DNA from: Deinococcus sonorensis KR-87
GTDB lineage: Bacteria; Deinococcota; Deinococci; Deinococcales; Deinococcaceae
DNA: 64,000 nt
Assembly (NCBI RefSeq): GCF_040256395.1
Contig: NZ_CP158299.1
Coordinates: 1,207,501-1,271,500 of the forward strand
Direction of reading: 5' to 3'
Shown here: positions 43,130 through 56,424 of the stretch, one piece after another
Position numbering within the stretch: the first letter of the stretch is position 1
Layout: every line of letters starts with the position of its first letter
The notes under the pieces: generated by a model
Database searches by the model: none
What the model was told of the DNA's origin: nothing
Seen by the model: the letters and a program-made list of their open reading frames with translations, nothing else
Made by a program: the position numbers and the translations under genes

Positions 43130-43894
43130 TCAGGCCTTTGCCTGCAGCCAGTAGCGGATCAGGCTGGCGTAGCTGGCATCCTTGAGCAGGCAGGCCAGCA
43201 GCGGACCGTGCCAGTCCGGCTCCGGCACCAGCAGCACGCAGCGCTGGCTGTACTCCAGCACCAGACTGCGCGGCGCGCCGTCCTGCGCCTGCACCGTCTG
43301 GCCCAGGTCGCGCGCCATCCGGTTGAGGGTGACCAGCAGGTCCGGCGTCAGCCCCTCGCCCAGCGCTTCCAGCACCGGTCCAGCCGGGCTGAGCAGCCAG
43401 GCGCCCAGCAGCCCGGGCCGCGGCGCTCCGCCGTGCAGCAGCCGGGCCAGCAGCGCTGAGGGCTGCAGCGGCTCCAGCCGAGGCGCCTGCTGGTCCAGCT
43501 GCAGATGACGCGTCAGGGTGTCCAGCACCCGCTGCGGCTCCAGCGGCATGCGGAGCACGTCCAGCGCGCCCTGCTCCGGACACGCCCCGGACGGCGCCTG
43601 CTGGTCCGGCATGAGCAGCAGCACCTGCCGGCCCTCGCGGATCAGGCGCCGGCACAGCGGCGCGCCATCGGCGTCCTGCACCTGCGGGTCCAGCAGCACC
43701 AGCAGGTCCGGCTGCCGGGTCAGCACCCGCAGGGCGTCCGCACCGCCGGCGGCCCCCTGGACCCCCACGCCGTACGGCTCCAGCAGCCGCTCCAGGGCCT
43801 TGCGGACACTCAGATGAGCGCCCACCACCAGCACCCCGTGGAGGCGGGGCAGCGGGGCAGGCGGAGCGCTCGACAGGTGATTGATGGGCAGCAA
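43130..43894 (-). CDS. Degenerate receiver domain protein with Roadblock-like C-terminus
   Basis: From a TTG at 43894 the protein has 254 residues; AGGAGG (43899-43904) lies four bases upstream. Residues about 18-130 look like a response-regulator receiver (HGVLVVGAHLSVRKALERLL, LLVLLDPQVQDADGAPLC). The N-terminal acidic pair is replaced (VVGAH), the phosphoacceptor Asp may survive in LLDP, and the late Lys is missing (LRMPLEP). The C-terminal 100 residues (LLGAWLLSPAGPVLEALGEGL ... SLVLEYSQRCVLLVPE) have the strand-helix order of Roadblock/LC7 domains. It is divergent from sucA. Its role is unknown. Confidence 0.65.
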   Translation of the reverse strand: MLPINHLSSAPPAPLPRLHGVLVVGAHLSVRKALERLLEPYGVGVQGAAGGADALRVLTRQPDLLVLLDPQVQDADGAPLCRRLIREGRQVLLLMPDQQAPSGACPEQGALDVLRMPLEPQRVLDTLTRHLQLDQQAPRLEPLQPSALLARLLHGGAPRPGLLGAWLLSPAGPVLEALGEGLTPDLLVTLNRMARDLGQTVQAQDGAPRSLVLEYSQRCVLLVPEPDWHGPLLACLLKDASYASLIRYWLQAKA

Positions 43895-44108
43895 GGCGCC
43901 TCCTGGGCGGATGGGGCGGGAACAGCGGCAGCGGCAGCCCACCGGGCAGCACCGGCAGGGAAACATGATCGTGGGTGCGCCAGCGGAAGCCAGCAGCTCT
44001 TGGGCCAGTTAAGCGAAGCGGCACTTACGACGGTCTTACAGGTCGCAGGCTGTTACCGCGCTGGGGGCAACTCTGCTTGGAGGTCCATTCTCTGCCGGGA
44101 GGTGGGGG

Positions 44109-44114
44109 TATGCT
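44109..44114 (+). promoter_or_regulatory. sucA: -10 box of sucA
   Basis: TATGCT lies 11 bases before the ATG at 44125. An in-frame ATG at 44110 is embedded in the box, so it is an unlikely start. Confidence 0.6.
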
Positions 44115-44124
44115 GGAAGGTGCT

Positions 44125-46971
<2,847 letters not shown>

Positions 46972-46984
46972 CCGGGGCCGCAGC

Positions 46985-47030
46985 GGCCTGTGGCGGGAGC
47001 AGGAACAGCGGTTCCCGGTCGCCACAGGCC
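46985..47030 (+). promoter_or_regulatory. Stable stem-loop between sucA and sucB
   Basis: An 11-bp perfect stem (GGCCTGTGGCG 46985-46995 with CGCCACAGGCC 47020-47030) encloses an inner 5-bp stem (GGAAC 47002-47006 with GTTCC 47011-47015). No T tract follows, so read-through to sucB is expected; it may tune the E1:E2 ratio or mRNA stability. Confidence 0.55.
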
Positions 47031-47094
47031 ACGCTCCTGCCCGGTTCACTGCGGTTCATCATCTCTCTCCAGATTCACGAAGGAGCAACAGTTC

Positions 47095-48390
<1,296 letters not shown>

Positions 48391-48513
48391 GAAACAGCGA
48401 CGCGGGACGGAGTCGGGCGTCAGGCACCGGCCCGCCCCGAGGCGCGGAGCACTAAGGACCAGAGACGCTGGCATCAACGGGCCGGCCGCCCTGCGCGGCC
48501 ACCGACGCCATTC

Positions 48514-48552
48514 GGGGCGGAACAGAGAGCGACCGGCTCCCTGTTCCGCCCC
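48514..48552 (+). terminator. Terminator-like hairpin after sucB
   Basis: A 12-bp perfect stem (GGGGCGGAACAG 48514-48525 with CTGTTCCGCCCC 48541-48552) separates sucAB from the mnmA promoter. It lies 120 bases after the sucB stop, and no other coding signal is seen in that gap. The T tail is weak. Confidence 0.6.
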
Positions 48553-48593
48553 TGCCCGTTCCACGCGCCACCATCCGCCGCCCGCCGGCCTGC

Positions 48594-48599
48594 TACACT
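48594..48599 (+). promoter_or_regulatory. mnmA: -10 box of leaderless mnmA
   Basis: TACACT ends six bases before the GTG start at 48606. Confidence 0.7.
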
Positions 48600-48605
48600 C
48601 CCCCG

Positions 48606-49730
48606 GTGACGAGTGGAGCGGGCAGGCGGGTGTTGTGTGCAATGTCGGGGGGCGTGGATTCCAGCGTCTCGGCGGCCTTGCTCAAGGAGCAGGGCTACGA
48701 GGTGATCGGGGCGATGATGCGCTTCTGGCCCGACGAGAAACGGGTGGACACCTTCGACAGCTGCTGCTCGCCCGACGCGGCCTATGAGGCCCGGCGGGTG
48801 GCGGATCAGGTGGGGGTGCCGTTCTACCTGCTGGATTACCGCGAGCAGTTCCGGCAGCACATCATGGAGCCGTTCATCGAGGAGTACCGGGCGGGCCGCA
48901 CCCCCAACCCCTGCGTCAACTGCAACACCAAGGTGAAGTTCGATGAGCTGGTGAAGAAGGCGCGCATGCTCGGCTGCGACTACGTGGCCACCGGGCACTA
49001 CGTGAAGCGCCTGGACACCGAGCGGGGCGTGGAGTTCCACCGGGGCGATGACCCCCGCAAGGACCAGACCTACTTCCTGTGGGGCACCCCGCGCGAGGCC
49101 CTGCCGTACATCCTGTTCCCGGTGGGCACGCTGGAGAAGCCGCAGGTGCGCGCGCTGGCGGCCGACCACGGCCTGCTGACCGCCCAGAAGCCGGAGAGCC
49201 AGAACATCTGCTTCGTGCCCGGCACCGTCCGCGAGTTCGTGGCCGAGTACGTGCCGCAGGCGCGGGGCCAGATCCGCGAGATCCACACCGGCGAGGTGGT
49301 GGGCGAGCATCTGGGCACCCAGTTCTACACCCTGGGGCAGAAGAAGGGCCTGGGGCTGTTCCGCAGCCACCAGGTGCGGCACGTGGTGCACCTGGACCCC
49401 GCCAGCAACACCGTCTGGGTGGGCGATTACGCCGACTGTCTGTGGAGCGGGCTGCGGGCCAGCGCGGCCAACTACCTGCTGCCGCTCTCGGAACTGCCGG
49501 AGCAGCTGGAGGTGCAGGTGCGCTACCGCAGCACGCCGGTCCCGGCCCGGGTGCTGCACGCCGACGAGCACGGCTTTGAGCTGGAACTGCTGGACCCGCA
49601 GTTTGCGGTGGCGCCGGGGCAGAGCGCGGTGCTCTACAGCGGCTCCAGGCTGCTGGGCGGCGGCCTGATCGAGGACCACATCCGCGACCTGCCTCAGATG
49701 GGGGAGCAGCGTGTGCCGGTGGGCGTCTAG
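48606..49730 (+). CDS. mnmA: tRNA-specific 2-thiouridylase MnmA
   Basis: MnmA adds sulfur to U34 of tRNA-Lys, -Glu and -Gln using ATP and a sulfur relay. The 374-residue protein has the PP-loop SGGVDSSVSA (14-23), the catalytic cysteine region NPCVNCN (Cys103), ATGHYVK, KDQTYFLWG, KPESQNICFVPG (Cys202, persulfide) and LGQKKGLGL. The tRNA-Glu(UUC) gene at 3731 is one of its expected substrates. The GTG start is set by the -10 box six bases upstream. Confidence 0.95.
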   Translation: MTSGAGRRVLCAMSGGVDSSVSAALLKEQGYEVIGAMMRFWPDEKRVDTFDSCCSPDAAYEARRVADQVGVPFYLLDYREQFRQHIMEPFIEEYRAGRTPNPCVNCNTKVKFDELVKKARMLGCDYVATGHYVKRLDTERGVEFHRGDDPRKDQTYFLWGTPREALPYILFPVGTLEKPQVRALAADHGLLTAQKPESQNICFVPGTVREFVAEYVPQARGQIREIHTGEVVGEHLGTQFYTLGQKKGLGLFRSHQVRHVVHLDPASNTVWVGDYADCLWSGLRASAANYLLPLSELPEQLEVQVRYRSTPVPARVLHADEHGFELELLDPQFAVAPGQSAVLYSGSRLLGGGLIEDHIRDLPQMGEQRVPVGV

Positions 49731-50797
49731 GCGCTGAGCGGTTCGGCGCCGCGCCACACCACCCGGTTGCGGCCCCGGTGCTTGGCCTGATACAGCGCCT
49801 CGTCCGCGTCGCGCAGCAGGTCGGCCGCCTGCTGGCCGTCCACGGGGGTGCATCCGGCGCTGATCGTCACGGCCTGCCCGGTCTCCCGCAGCACCTGCTG
49901 CGCCACGTTCTGCCGTACCCGTTCGGCCACCTGCCGCGCCTGCACCGGCGTACACTGCCGCAGCAGCACCGCGAACTCCTCGCCGCCGTAGCGGTAGGCG
50001 CTGTCGTGCGGCCGGATGCTGCGTGAGATGGCCTGGGCCGTGCTGCTCAGCACCCGGTCGCCGAAGTCATGACCGCGCGAGTCGTTCACCAGCTTGAAGT
50101 GGTCCAGGTCCAGCAGCAGCAGGAAACTCGCCGGTTCGGTGTGGCCGGGCAGCAGGCCCTCGTCCAGGCTGCGGCGGTTGCCCAGCCCGGTCAGCTTGTC
50201 GGTGTAGGCCATGCTCCGCACGTTCTGAAACGAGCCGACCAGCCGCAGCCGCGCCTGCACCAGCACCACGCTGAGCGTCAGGGCGGCCACCTTGAGCGGC
50301 AGCAGGGCGGTGGCCAGCAGCAGCAGGTGCAGGCCGTTTGGCACCATCAGGTAGATCAGGTTGCCGGCACCGGCGATAACCGCGCTGCTGGCCACCAGCG
50401 GCCACAGGCTGGCAGGCGCCCGCAGCGGGTTGCGCACCCGGCCGATCAGCGCCGACACCAGCAGGGTCAGGAGGGTGAAGAGCACGCCCGGCAGCGCCCC
50501 GGCCCCACCCAGCCAGACGCGGTAGGCCAGGCTGGGCAGCGCCACCAGCAGGCCGTAGAGCGGGCCGCCCAATAGCGTGGCCAAGGCCAGCGGCGCGAAG
50601 CGGAAGTCGAACTTGATGCCCGGCTCCAGGTCCAGGGCGTAGCGAAGCAGCAGAAACACGCTGGCCGACAGCAGCAGGCCGCGGGCCAGCCGGTGGCGCC
50701 GCCGGTCCTGTCCCCGGTACGGAAAGGTCAGACCCACCAGCGACATCAGGCCCACCAGCGCGAGAAAGTTTGTGACGATCTGATCGTAGACGTTCAG
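49727..50797 (-). CDS. Membrane GGDEF protein, probable diguanylate cyclase
   Basis: The protein has about 356 residues: five or six N-terminal membrane segments (5TMR-LYT-like, LLLSASVFLLLRYALDLEPGIKFDFRFAPLALATLLGGPLYGLLVALPSL) and a GGDEF domain with TDKLTGLGNRRSLDEGL, DLDHFKLVND and active site YRYGGEEFAVLLR. It should make c-di-GMP from GTP. The first canonical start is GTG 50755, but that cuts the first membrane helix in half. A CTG at 50797 restores it (NVYDQIVTNFLAL), and a TACGCT box lies at 50834-50839. The choice is an inference. The stop overlaps mnmA by four bases on the opposite strand. Confidence 0.87.
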   Translation of the reverse strand: MNVYDQIVTNFLALVGLMSLVGLTFPYRGQDRRRHRLARGLLLSASVFLLLRYALDLEPGIKFDFRFAPLALATLLGGPLYGLLVALPSLAYRVWLGGAGALPGVLFTLLTLLVSALIGRVRNPLRAPASLWPLVASSAVIAGAGNLIYLMVPNGLHLLLLATALLPLKVAALTLSVVLVQARLRLVGSFQNVRSMAYTDKLTGLGNRRSLDEGLLPGHTEPASFLLLLDLDHFKLVNDSRGHDFGDRVLSSTAQAISRSIRPHDSAYRYGGEEFAVLLRQCTPVQARQVAERVRQNVAQQVLRETGQAVTISAGCTPVDGQQAADLLRDADEALYQAKHRGRNRVVWRGAEPLSA

Positions 50798-50892
50798 TGG
50801 AGCCCCCGGCCCGCCCTGCAGGCGATGGCTTCAAGCGTAACCCAGGGTGCCCAGGGCCGCCGTGCTGAATTCAACCCTGACGGGTGCGGCCC

Positions 50893-51828
50893 TCAGCCCT
50901 GCGTCAGTTCGAAGCGCTCGCCCAGCGCGAGGCCACTGCCGCGCCACCAGTCGGCGGCGGGCATGGGCCGGCGGCTGTCCGGCTGAACCGTCAGCAGCCG
51001 CACCGCCCCCTCGCCGCAGGCCACCAGCACCCCCTGGGCATCGGCGGCCAGCACCTCCCCCGGCGCGCCCTGCCCGGCCGCCAGCTGCATCTGCCGCAGC
51101 GTCAGGCGCTGGCCGCCGATGCGCCCGCTGCTCTGCGGCCAGCTGTAGACACCCCGGTAGCGGTTGTAGACCGCCTGAGCCGACTCGTGCCAGCGCACCT
51201 CGCCGTCACGTTTCTCCAGCAGTGGGGCGAGGGTGGCCTGCTGTTCGTCCTGCGGGGTGGGCGTCAGCGTGTCCAGCTGGGCCAGCGCGGCCACGATCAG
51301 CCGGGCGGCCTGCTGCTGCAGCGCGTCGGCCAGCTCGGGGGCGGTCCAGTCCGGCGGAATGTCGAGCGCTTCCTGCAGCAGGATCGGGCCGGTGTCCATG
51401 CCCGGATCGGTCTGCATGATGGTGGTGCCGCTGACCTGTTCGCCCCGGATCAGCGCCCACTGAATCGGGGCGGCCCCCCGGTAGCGCGGCAGCAGGCTGG
51501 TGTGGGTGTTGAGAAATCCGTAGCGTGGCAGCTGCAGCAGGGCGGCCGGCAGGATTTTGCCGTAGGCGCACGTCACGGCCACCTCGGCGCCGCTGGCCTG
51601 CAGCTGCGCGGCAAACTCGCTGTTGCCGCGCAGCCGCGCCGGCTGCTGCAGCGGCAGGCCCAGCTCAGCCGCGTGGGCGGCCACCGGCGGCGGCGTGAGC
51701 CGCAGGCCGCGCCCCACCGGTTTGTCCGGCTGCGCCACCACCAGCACCACCTCATGCTCGGCCCGGATGGCGTCCAGCACCGGCACTGCGAAGGCCGGGG
51801 AGCCGAAGAAGGCCACCCGGCGGGTCAC
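50893..51828 (-). CDS. fmt: Methionyl-tRNA formyltransferase
   Basis: Fmt formylates initiator Met-tRNA with 10-formyl-tetrahydrofolate. The 311-residue protein has VAFFGSPAFAVPVLDAI at the start, the catalytic region LNTHTSLLPRYRGAAPIQWALI (Asn and His), TTIMQTDPGMDTGPILLQEAL, and the C-terminal domain with YNRYRGVYSWPQSSG. Its GTG start overlaps the def stop (GTGA, 51825-51828), so the two initiator-processing enzymes are co-translated. Confidence 0.95.
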   Translation of the reverse strand: MTRRVAFFGSPAFAVPVLDAIRAEHEVVLVVAQPDKPVGRGLRLTPPPVAAHAAELGLPLQQPARLRGNSEFAAQLQASGAEVAVTCAYGKILPAALLQLPRYGFLNTHTSLLPRYRGAAPIQWALIRGEQVSGTTIMQTDPGMDTGPILLQEALDIPPDWTAPELADALQQQAARLIVAALAQLDTLTPTPQDEQQATLAPLLEKRDGEVRWHESAQAVYNRYRGVYSWPQSSGRIGGQRLTLRQMQLAAGQGAPGEVLAADAQGVLVACGEGAVRLLTVQPDSRRPMPAADWWRGSGLALGERFELTQG

Positions 51829-52463
51829 ACGTCGTCCGGGCCGCGCTGCTCCAGCTCGCGCAGGTAGGCGCGTGCGTGACGCTGCATCTGCCCCAGCGCC
51901 TTGCGGTGCTCGTCGGTGACTGCCGCCGGCAGGTGGTCCAGAAAGAACACGCCGTCCAGATGGTCAATCTCGTGCTGGAACACCCGCGCCAGGTAGTCCT
52001 CGGCCTCGATGCTGCGCGGCTGGCCGTCCAGGTCGGTATAGTCCACCCGCACCGCCCGCCGCCGCTTGACGCCCTCCTCGTAGATGCCGGGAATGCTCAG
52101 GCAGCCTTCCTGATAGTGGTCGTCCTGGCGCTTGTTCAGCACGCTCAGCGTGGGATTGAGCATCACGTAGCTGCGCAGCACCCGGCTCTTGAGCGGGGCC
52201 TCGTCGCCCTCGTCCTCGTCGTCCTCGTACTCCACGGCCACGAACATCCGGGCGCTCAGCCCGATCTGGGGGGCGGCGAGGCCCACGCCACGCGCCTCGA
52301 ACATGGTTTCCAGCATCCGGTCGGCCACCCGCTTCAGCGGGGCGGGCGCGAAACCGGGCACCTGAACCGGGGCCTGAACGTCCTGGATCGGCCGGGCCTT
52401 GCGCCTCAGGACCGGGTCGCCGTACAGACGGATCGGATAGATGTGGGGAGCGGGCTGCGTCAC
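51825..52463 (-). CDS. def: Peptide deformylase
   Basis: Deformylase removes the formyl group from nascent proteins. The 212-residue protein has motif 1 GVGLAAPQIG, motif 2 EGCLSIPG (metal ligand Cys) and motif 3 QHEIDHLDG (two His ligands and Glu). An acidic insert (EYEDDEDEGDEAPLKSR) between motif 1 and motif 2 is longer than in E. coli. The start is GTG 52463, giving MTQPAPHIYPIRLYGDPVL. It follows cdaR by 59 bases in the same direction. Confidence 0.94.
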   Translation of the reverse strand: MTQPAPHIYPIRLYGDPVLRRKARPIQDVQAPVQVPGFAPAPLKRVADRMLETMFEARGVGLAAPQIGLSARMFVAVEYEDDEDEGDEAPLKSRVLRSYVMLNPTLSVLNKRQDDHYQEGCLSIPGIYEEGVKRRRAVRVDYTDLDGQPRSIEAEDYLARVFQHEIDHLDGVFFLDHLPAAVTDEHRKALGQMQRHARAYLRELEQRGPDDV

Positions 52464-52522
52464 AATACCTGTAGTTCTAGCGTATCCGGCGGCGGGTGTT
52501 CGGGAGGCGCGCGACGTTCCGG

Positions 52523-53452
52523 CTAGCGCTTGCGCACCGTCAGCCGCACCCGCACCTGCTCCAGCGCCTGCGCGCCGGACGGCAGCTTCAGGGCCGGCGT
52601 CAGGTTGTAACTGCCCTCCCGGTAGGTCAGGACGGCCGGCGCACTCTGGAGCGTGGCCAGCACCGCTGTCGGCGCCACCACCCGCACGGTCGCCGGTTCG
52701 ATGCTGCTGCTCACCACCTCCAGACCGGCCGGGGGACGCGGGAGCGTGACCGGCACCGTTTTGAGCGGCAGCCCGCCCTGGTCGATGCGCGTCACCGTAA
52801 CGCCGCCGGGGTTCAACGTCAGCCCGGTCACGGCGCTGCCGTCGCTGCTCAGCGCGATCAGGTTGGCCGGACTCTGGTCGCCCGGCTGCAGCACCACCGG
52901 CACCGTCACCACCCGGCTGACCGAGTTGACCAGCCGGCTGGGGCCGCTCACCTCGGTGCGCGCCGGGCTGAGCGTGTAGCGCGGCAGGCTGTTCTGGGCG
53001 GGCCCCCCCACACTCAGCTCCACCACGAACGCGCGGCTCAGCTGGCTGTCCACAAAGCCCTCGACCCGGCCCGGCGTGGTGCGGACCATGTGGGTGCCGT
53101 CCGGGGCGCGCACCTCCACCGGCAGGCTGAAGCTGCCCTCCGGCACGTTGGTGGTGTCCACGGTGGCCTCCACTGTATCGGGCCGCAGGGCCTGGAGCCG
53201 CTGCCGGGTGCCGCTGAGCGTGACGCGGACCGTGCCGGGCAGGCTGCTCACGGCCCGCTTGCTGCTGCCGCCGGTGGTGTCGCGCACCTCCAGCGTCACG
53301 TCGAAACTCTGCTCGATGTTGGTGCGGCGGTCGGCGGTGGCCACCAGCCACAGCGCGATGGCCGCCGCCAGCGCCAGCAGTTTCTGCGGCAGGTTGTGGA
53401 CCGTGCGCCGCCACACATAGCCGGGCGACAGCCAGTGCCGCAGGCGGGTCAT
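52523..53452 (-). CDS. cdaR: YbbR-domain protein CdaR
   Basis: The 309-residue protein has an N-terminal membrane anchor (about 22-39, QKLLALAAAIALWLVATA). Three or four tandem YbbR beta-domains follow outside the membrane, visible as repeated phrases (SLPGTVRVTLSGTRQRLQAL, LSPARTEVSGPSRLVNSV, IEPATVRVVAPTAVLATL). CdaR binds and regulates the diadenylate cyclase CdaA, whose gene lies 16 bases upstream. No catalytic residues are expected. Confidence 0.9.
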   Translation of the reverse strand: MTRLRHWLSPGYVWRRTVHNLPQKLLALAAAIALWLVATADRRTNIEQSFDVTLEVRDTTGGSSKRAVSSLPGTVRVTLSGTRQRLQALRPDTVEATVDTTNVPEGSFSLPVEVRAPDGTHMVRTTPGRVEGFVDSQLSRAFVVELSVGGPAQNSLPRYTLSPARTEVSGPSRLVNSVSRVVTVPVVLQPGDQSPANLIALSSDGSAVTGLTLNPGGVTVTRIDQGGLPLKTVPVTLPRPPAGLEVVSSSIEPATVRVVAPTAVLATLQSAPAVLTYREGSYNLTPALKLPSGAQALEQVRVRLTVRKR

Positions 53453-53468
53453 GGCCGCCCTGCCCGGC

Positions 53469-54230
<762 letters not shown>

Positions 54231-54499
54231 TCGTCGCTCCTCCTCCCCTCTCTGCTGCTGTCCGCACTATAAAGCGTTTGCAGGGCCGGGGGCAGCGCTG
54301 CGGGTTCTGTTATTTGTAAAATCCTGCATTTGTTTTAAGAACCAGGCCAAATTAACAGATGTTGCACCTTCACATAACAAATGTAGGATAATGCCGTTTA
54401 GTTCTTGTTCTGCCGTGGATGTTGTTCTTTCGATACTGACCTGTTCCGGCAGCGTACCCTGCGCCCCGTGCGCCGGGCAGAGCTGCTTCTGGAGGATCT
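54231..54499. promoter_or_regulatory. Divergent control region between cdaA and the unknown 54500 gene
   Basis: This A/T-rich 269-base region holds a forward promoter, TTGCAC (54362-54367) and TAGGAT (54384-54389) with 16 bases between. A 16-base motif, ATCCTGCATTTGTTTT (54321-54336), recurs inverted as ATCCTACATTTGTTAT (54389-54374), 14 of 16 identical, and the inverted copy overlaps the forward -10. The first copy sits where a minus-strand promoter (TTGGCC 54345-54350) would have its -10. A second minus-strand candidate is TATAGT (54266-54271). Confidence 0.55.
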
Positions 54500-55870
54500 G
54501 TGAAGGCTGCGCGCTACATCATCACCCGACCCTGCCTGGCTGAAGGAAGTCTGCGTCTTCTGAAGTATCTGGAGCCGCTGTTTTCTGAAGACCCGTCCGA
54601 AACCTTCACGTTCCAGGACCTGTCGGGCCGCAGCTATCCGGTCACGCCAGACCGGCCGCGCGCGCGGCTGCTGGGCATGGGCGAGCTGTACCGCGCCCAC
54701 CACCTGGGCGTCAACGACGTGCTGCTCATCACCGCGCAGGGTGAGGGCCGCTATCTGGTGGACTGCGTGGTCAAGCCGCTGTCCCGGCCGGTGCCCGGGC
54801 CGGCCAGCAGCGCCCCGGCGCGGCCGACACCGCCCCCCACCACCCGGGTGGTGGTGAGCGCCAGTCCCTACGTGCGTGAGGTGCGGATGGAGCGCCGCGT
54901 TCCCGACGCACCACCGGCAGATCTGGCGCCCGAGCCGCGGCGCCGGGTGCCGGAGCCGGCCCCCTCAGACGTGCCTCAGGAGCAGCCGGCCCCCGCTGCA
55001 GAGGCTCGGCGCAACGACGCTGCGGCTCCCGCGGTGGCCCGCCGCCCTCAGCGGGAGCCGCAGCCGGCCGCCGTACGGGGGCCGGTGCCGGTCCAGCGCC
55101 CCCCGGAACCGGTGACCGAGCGGGAACGGGCGGTGGCCGTCCAGGTGCAGCCTGCACCGAAGCCGGCCCCGCTGCCGGAAGTGCCGGTGCTGCCGGTGGC
55201 CCCAGCAGCGGTGCAGACGCTGGAAGAACAGCTCTCGGAGCTGGCCCGGCTGACCGGCTACCGCTGCCAGCATCTGGGCGGCGGTGTGGTGCGGCTGCAT
55301 GCCGAGCTGGGACCGCACGGCTACCAGGTGCTGCTGGCCACCAGCGAAGCGGCGCTGCAGGCGCCCGGCTGGCAGGAACCGTGCGACTACAAGGCCCTGA
55401 TCACTGAGGAGCACGAGCGTCCGCAGGGCGTGCCGCGCTTCACCCGCGAGGCCCTGTTCGCCCTGCTGGAGCATGCCCGGCTGGCGCCGCTGTCGCCGGT
55501 GGACCTGCGCGGCTACTGGAACACCGGCTCCTTCGATCAGGAGAGTGTGGCGAGCGTGGCCGAACTGGTCAGCGCCCACCTGGCCCAGCGCGGCAGCTTC
55601 TCGCACGTGCTGATGACCCTGGCGCAGCAGCCGGCCCACAGCCTGGTGGCGTTGCCCCGGCTGGCCGAGCGTCTGGGCAGCGGCGTGAACACGGCCGAGC
55701 TGCAGGACATCCTGGAAACGCTCACCCGCCCGCCATTCCTGGCCCTGACGCCGCTGCCGGGCGGCCAGTACTACCTGCGCAGCGACATGCGCGCGTTGCT
55801 GACCGACCTGGGAGAGTACGCGGACGGCATGCGCCGGCGCCTGAAGCCACAGGCACAGCTCAAAGGCTGA
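54500..55870 (+). CDS. Conserved-looking protein of unknown function
   Basis: The 456-residue protein starts at GTG 54500 with GGAGG five bases upstream. Residues 1-95 form one compact domain ([24 protein letters not shown] ... [22 protein letters not shown]). A Pro/Ala/Arg-rich linker spans about 95-235. The C-terminal part (about 235-450) has an alpha-beta segment ([21 protein letters not shown]) and a helical region ([23 protein letters not shown] ... [24 protein letters not shown]), perhaps winged-helix-like. No signal or membrane segment. I do not recognise the family. It is divergent from cdaA and shares a mirrored promoter motif with it. Confidence 0.75.
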   Translation: MKAARYIITRPCLAEGSLRLLKYLEPLFSEDPSETFTFQDLSGRSYPVTPDRPRARLLGMGELYRAHHLGVNDVLLITAQGEGRYLVDCVVKPLSRPVPGPASSAPARPTPPPTTRVVVSASPYVREVRMERRVPDAPPADLAPEPRRRVPEPAPSDVPQEQPAPAAEARRNDAAAPAVARRPQREPQPAAVRGPVPVQRPPEPVTERERAVAVQVQPAPKPAPLPEVPVLPVAPAAVQTLEEQLSELARLTGYRCQHLGGGVVRLHAELGPHGYQVLLATSEAALQAPGWQEPCDYKALITEEHERPQGVPRFTREALFALLEHARLAPLSPVDLRGYWNTGSFDQESVASVAELVSAHLAQRGSFSHVLMTLAQQPAHSLVALPRLAERLGSGVNTAELQDILETLTRPPFLALTPLPGGQYYLRSDMRALLTDLGEYADGMRRRLKPQAQLKG

Positions 55871-55881
55871 ACAGGCGAAAG

Positions 55882-55920
55882 CGGCGCACCCCCAGCCATC
55901 CGGCGGGGGTGCGCCGTTTT
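55882..55920 (+). terminator. Rho-independent terminator of the 54500 gene
   Basis: A 12-bp perfect stem (CGGCGCACCCCC 55882-55893 with GGGGGTGCGCCG 55905-55916) and a TTTT tail. Confidence 0.85.
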
Positions 55921-55924
55921 CCTG

Positions 55925-56389
55925 TCAGCGCACCCGTTCCAGCAGACGCACGTCCGGATCGTCCTGGTGCTGCAGGCGCAGGATCGGGGCGTCGGGGAAG
56001 TCCGGGTAGTACAGCTGCCCCCACTCCATCACGCTCAGCCGGGCCTGCTGCACCAGCACCTCCAGGTCCATCTCGTACAGTTCCTGCGGGTGGCGCACCC
56101 GGTAGGCGTCGATGTGCAGCACCGCGCCCTGCACCGCCGGGTAGCGGTGCATCAGGGCATAGGTGGGGCTGCTGACCAGCCCGGAGAAGCCGAGCGCCCG
56201 CACCAGCCCCTGGGTCAGCGTGGTCTTGCCGCTGCCCAGTTCGCCCTCCAGAAACAGCAGCGTGCCGGGCGGCAGCTCAGCCAGCCGGGCGCCCAGCCAC
56301 TGCTGGGCCTCCACGCCCGGCAACAGGAGGGTGCGGCCGGGCGTGGGCAGGTCCAGGTCAGCCAGCAGCTGGGTGGTCGTGCGGTCCAT
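55925..56389 (-). CDS. tsaE: tRNA threonylcarbamoyladenosine biosynthesis ATPase TsaE
   Basis: TsaE is the ATPase of the complex that makes t6A37 in ANN-decoding tRNAs. The 154-residue protein has the P-loop LEGELGSGKTTLTQGL, then SPTYALMHRYPA, LHIDAYRV and VMEWGQLYY. TACAGT (56398-56403) ends eight bases before the ATG. It follows the unknown operon by 35 bases in the same direction, so it may also be read from there. Confidence 0.93.
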   Translation of the reverse strand: MDRTTTQLLADLDLPTPGRTLLLPGVEAQQWLGARLAELPPGTLLFLEGELGSGKTTLTQGLVRALGFSGLVSSPTYALMHRYPAVQGAVLHIDAYRVRHPQELYEMDLEVLVQQARLSVMEWGQLYYPDFPDAPILRLQHQDDPDVRLLERVR

Positions 56390-56424
56390 GGGTGTTGACT
56401 GTAGCAGGCGCGGACCGGTAAGGC

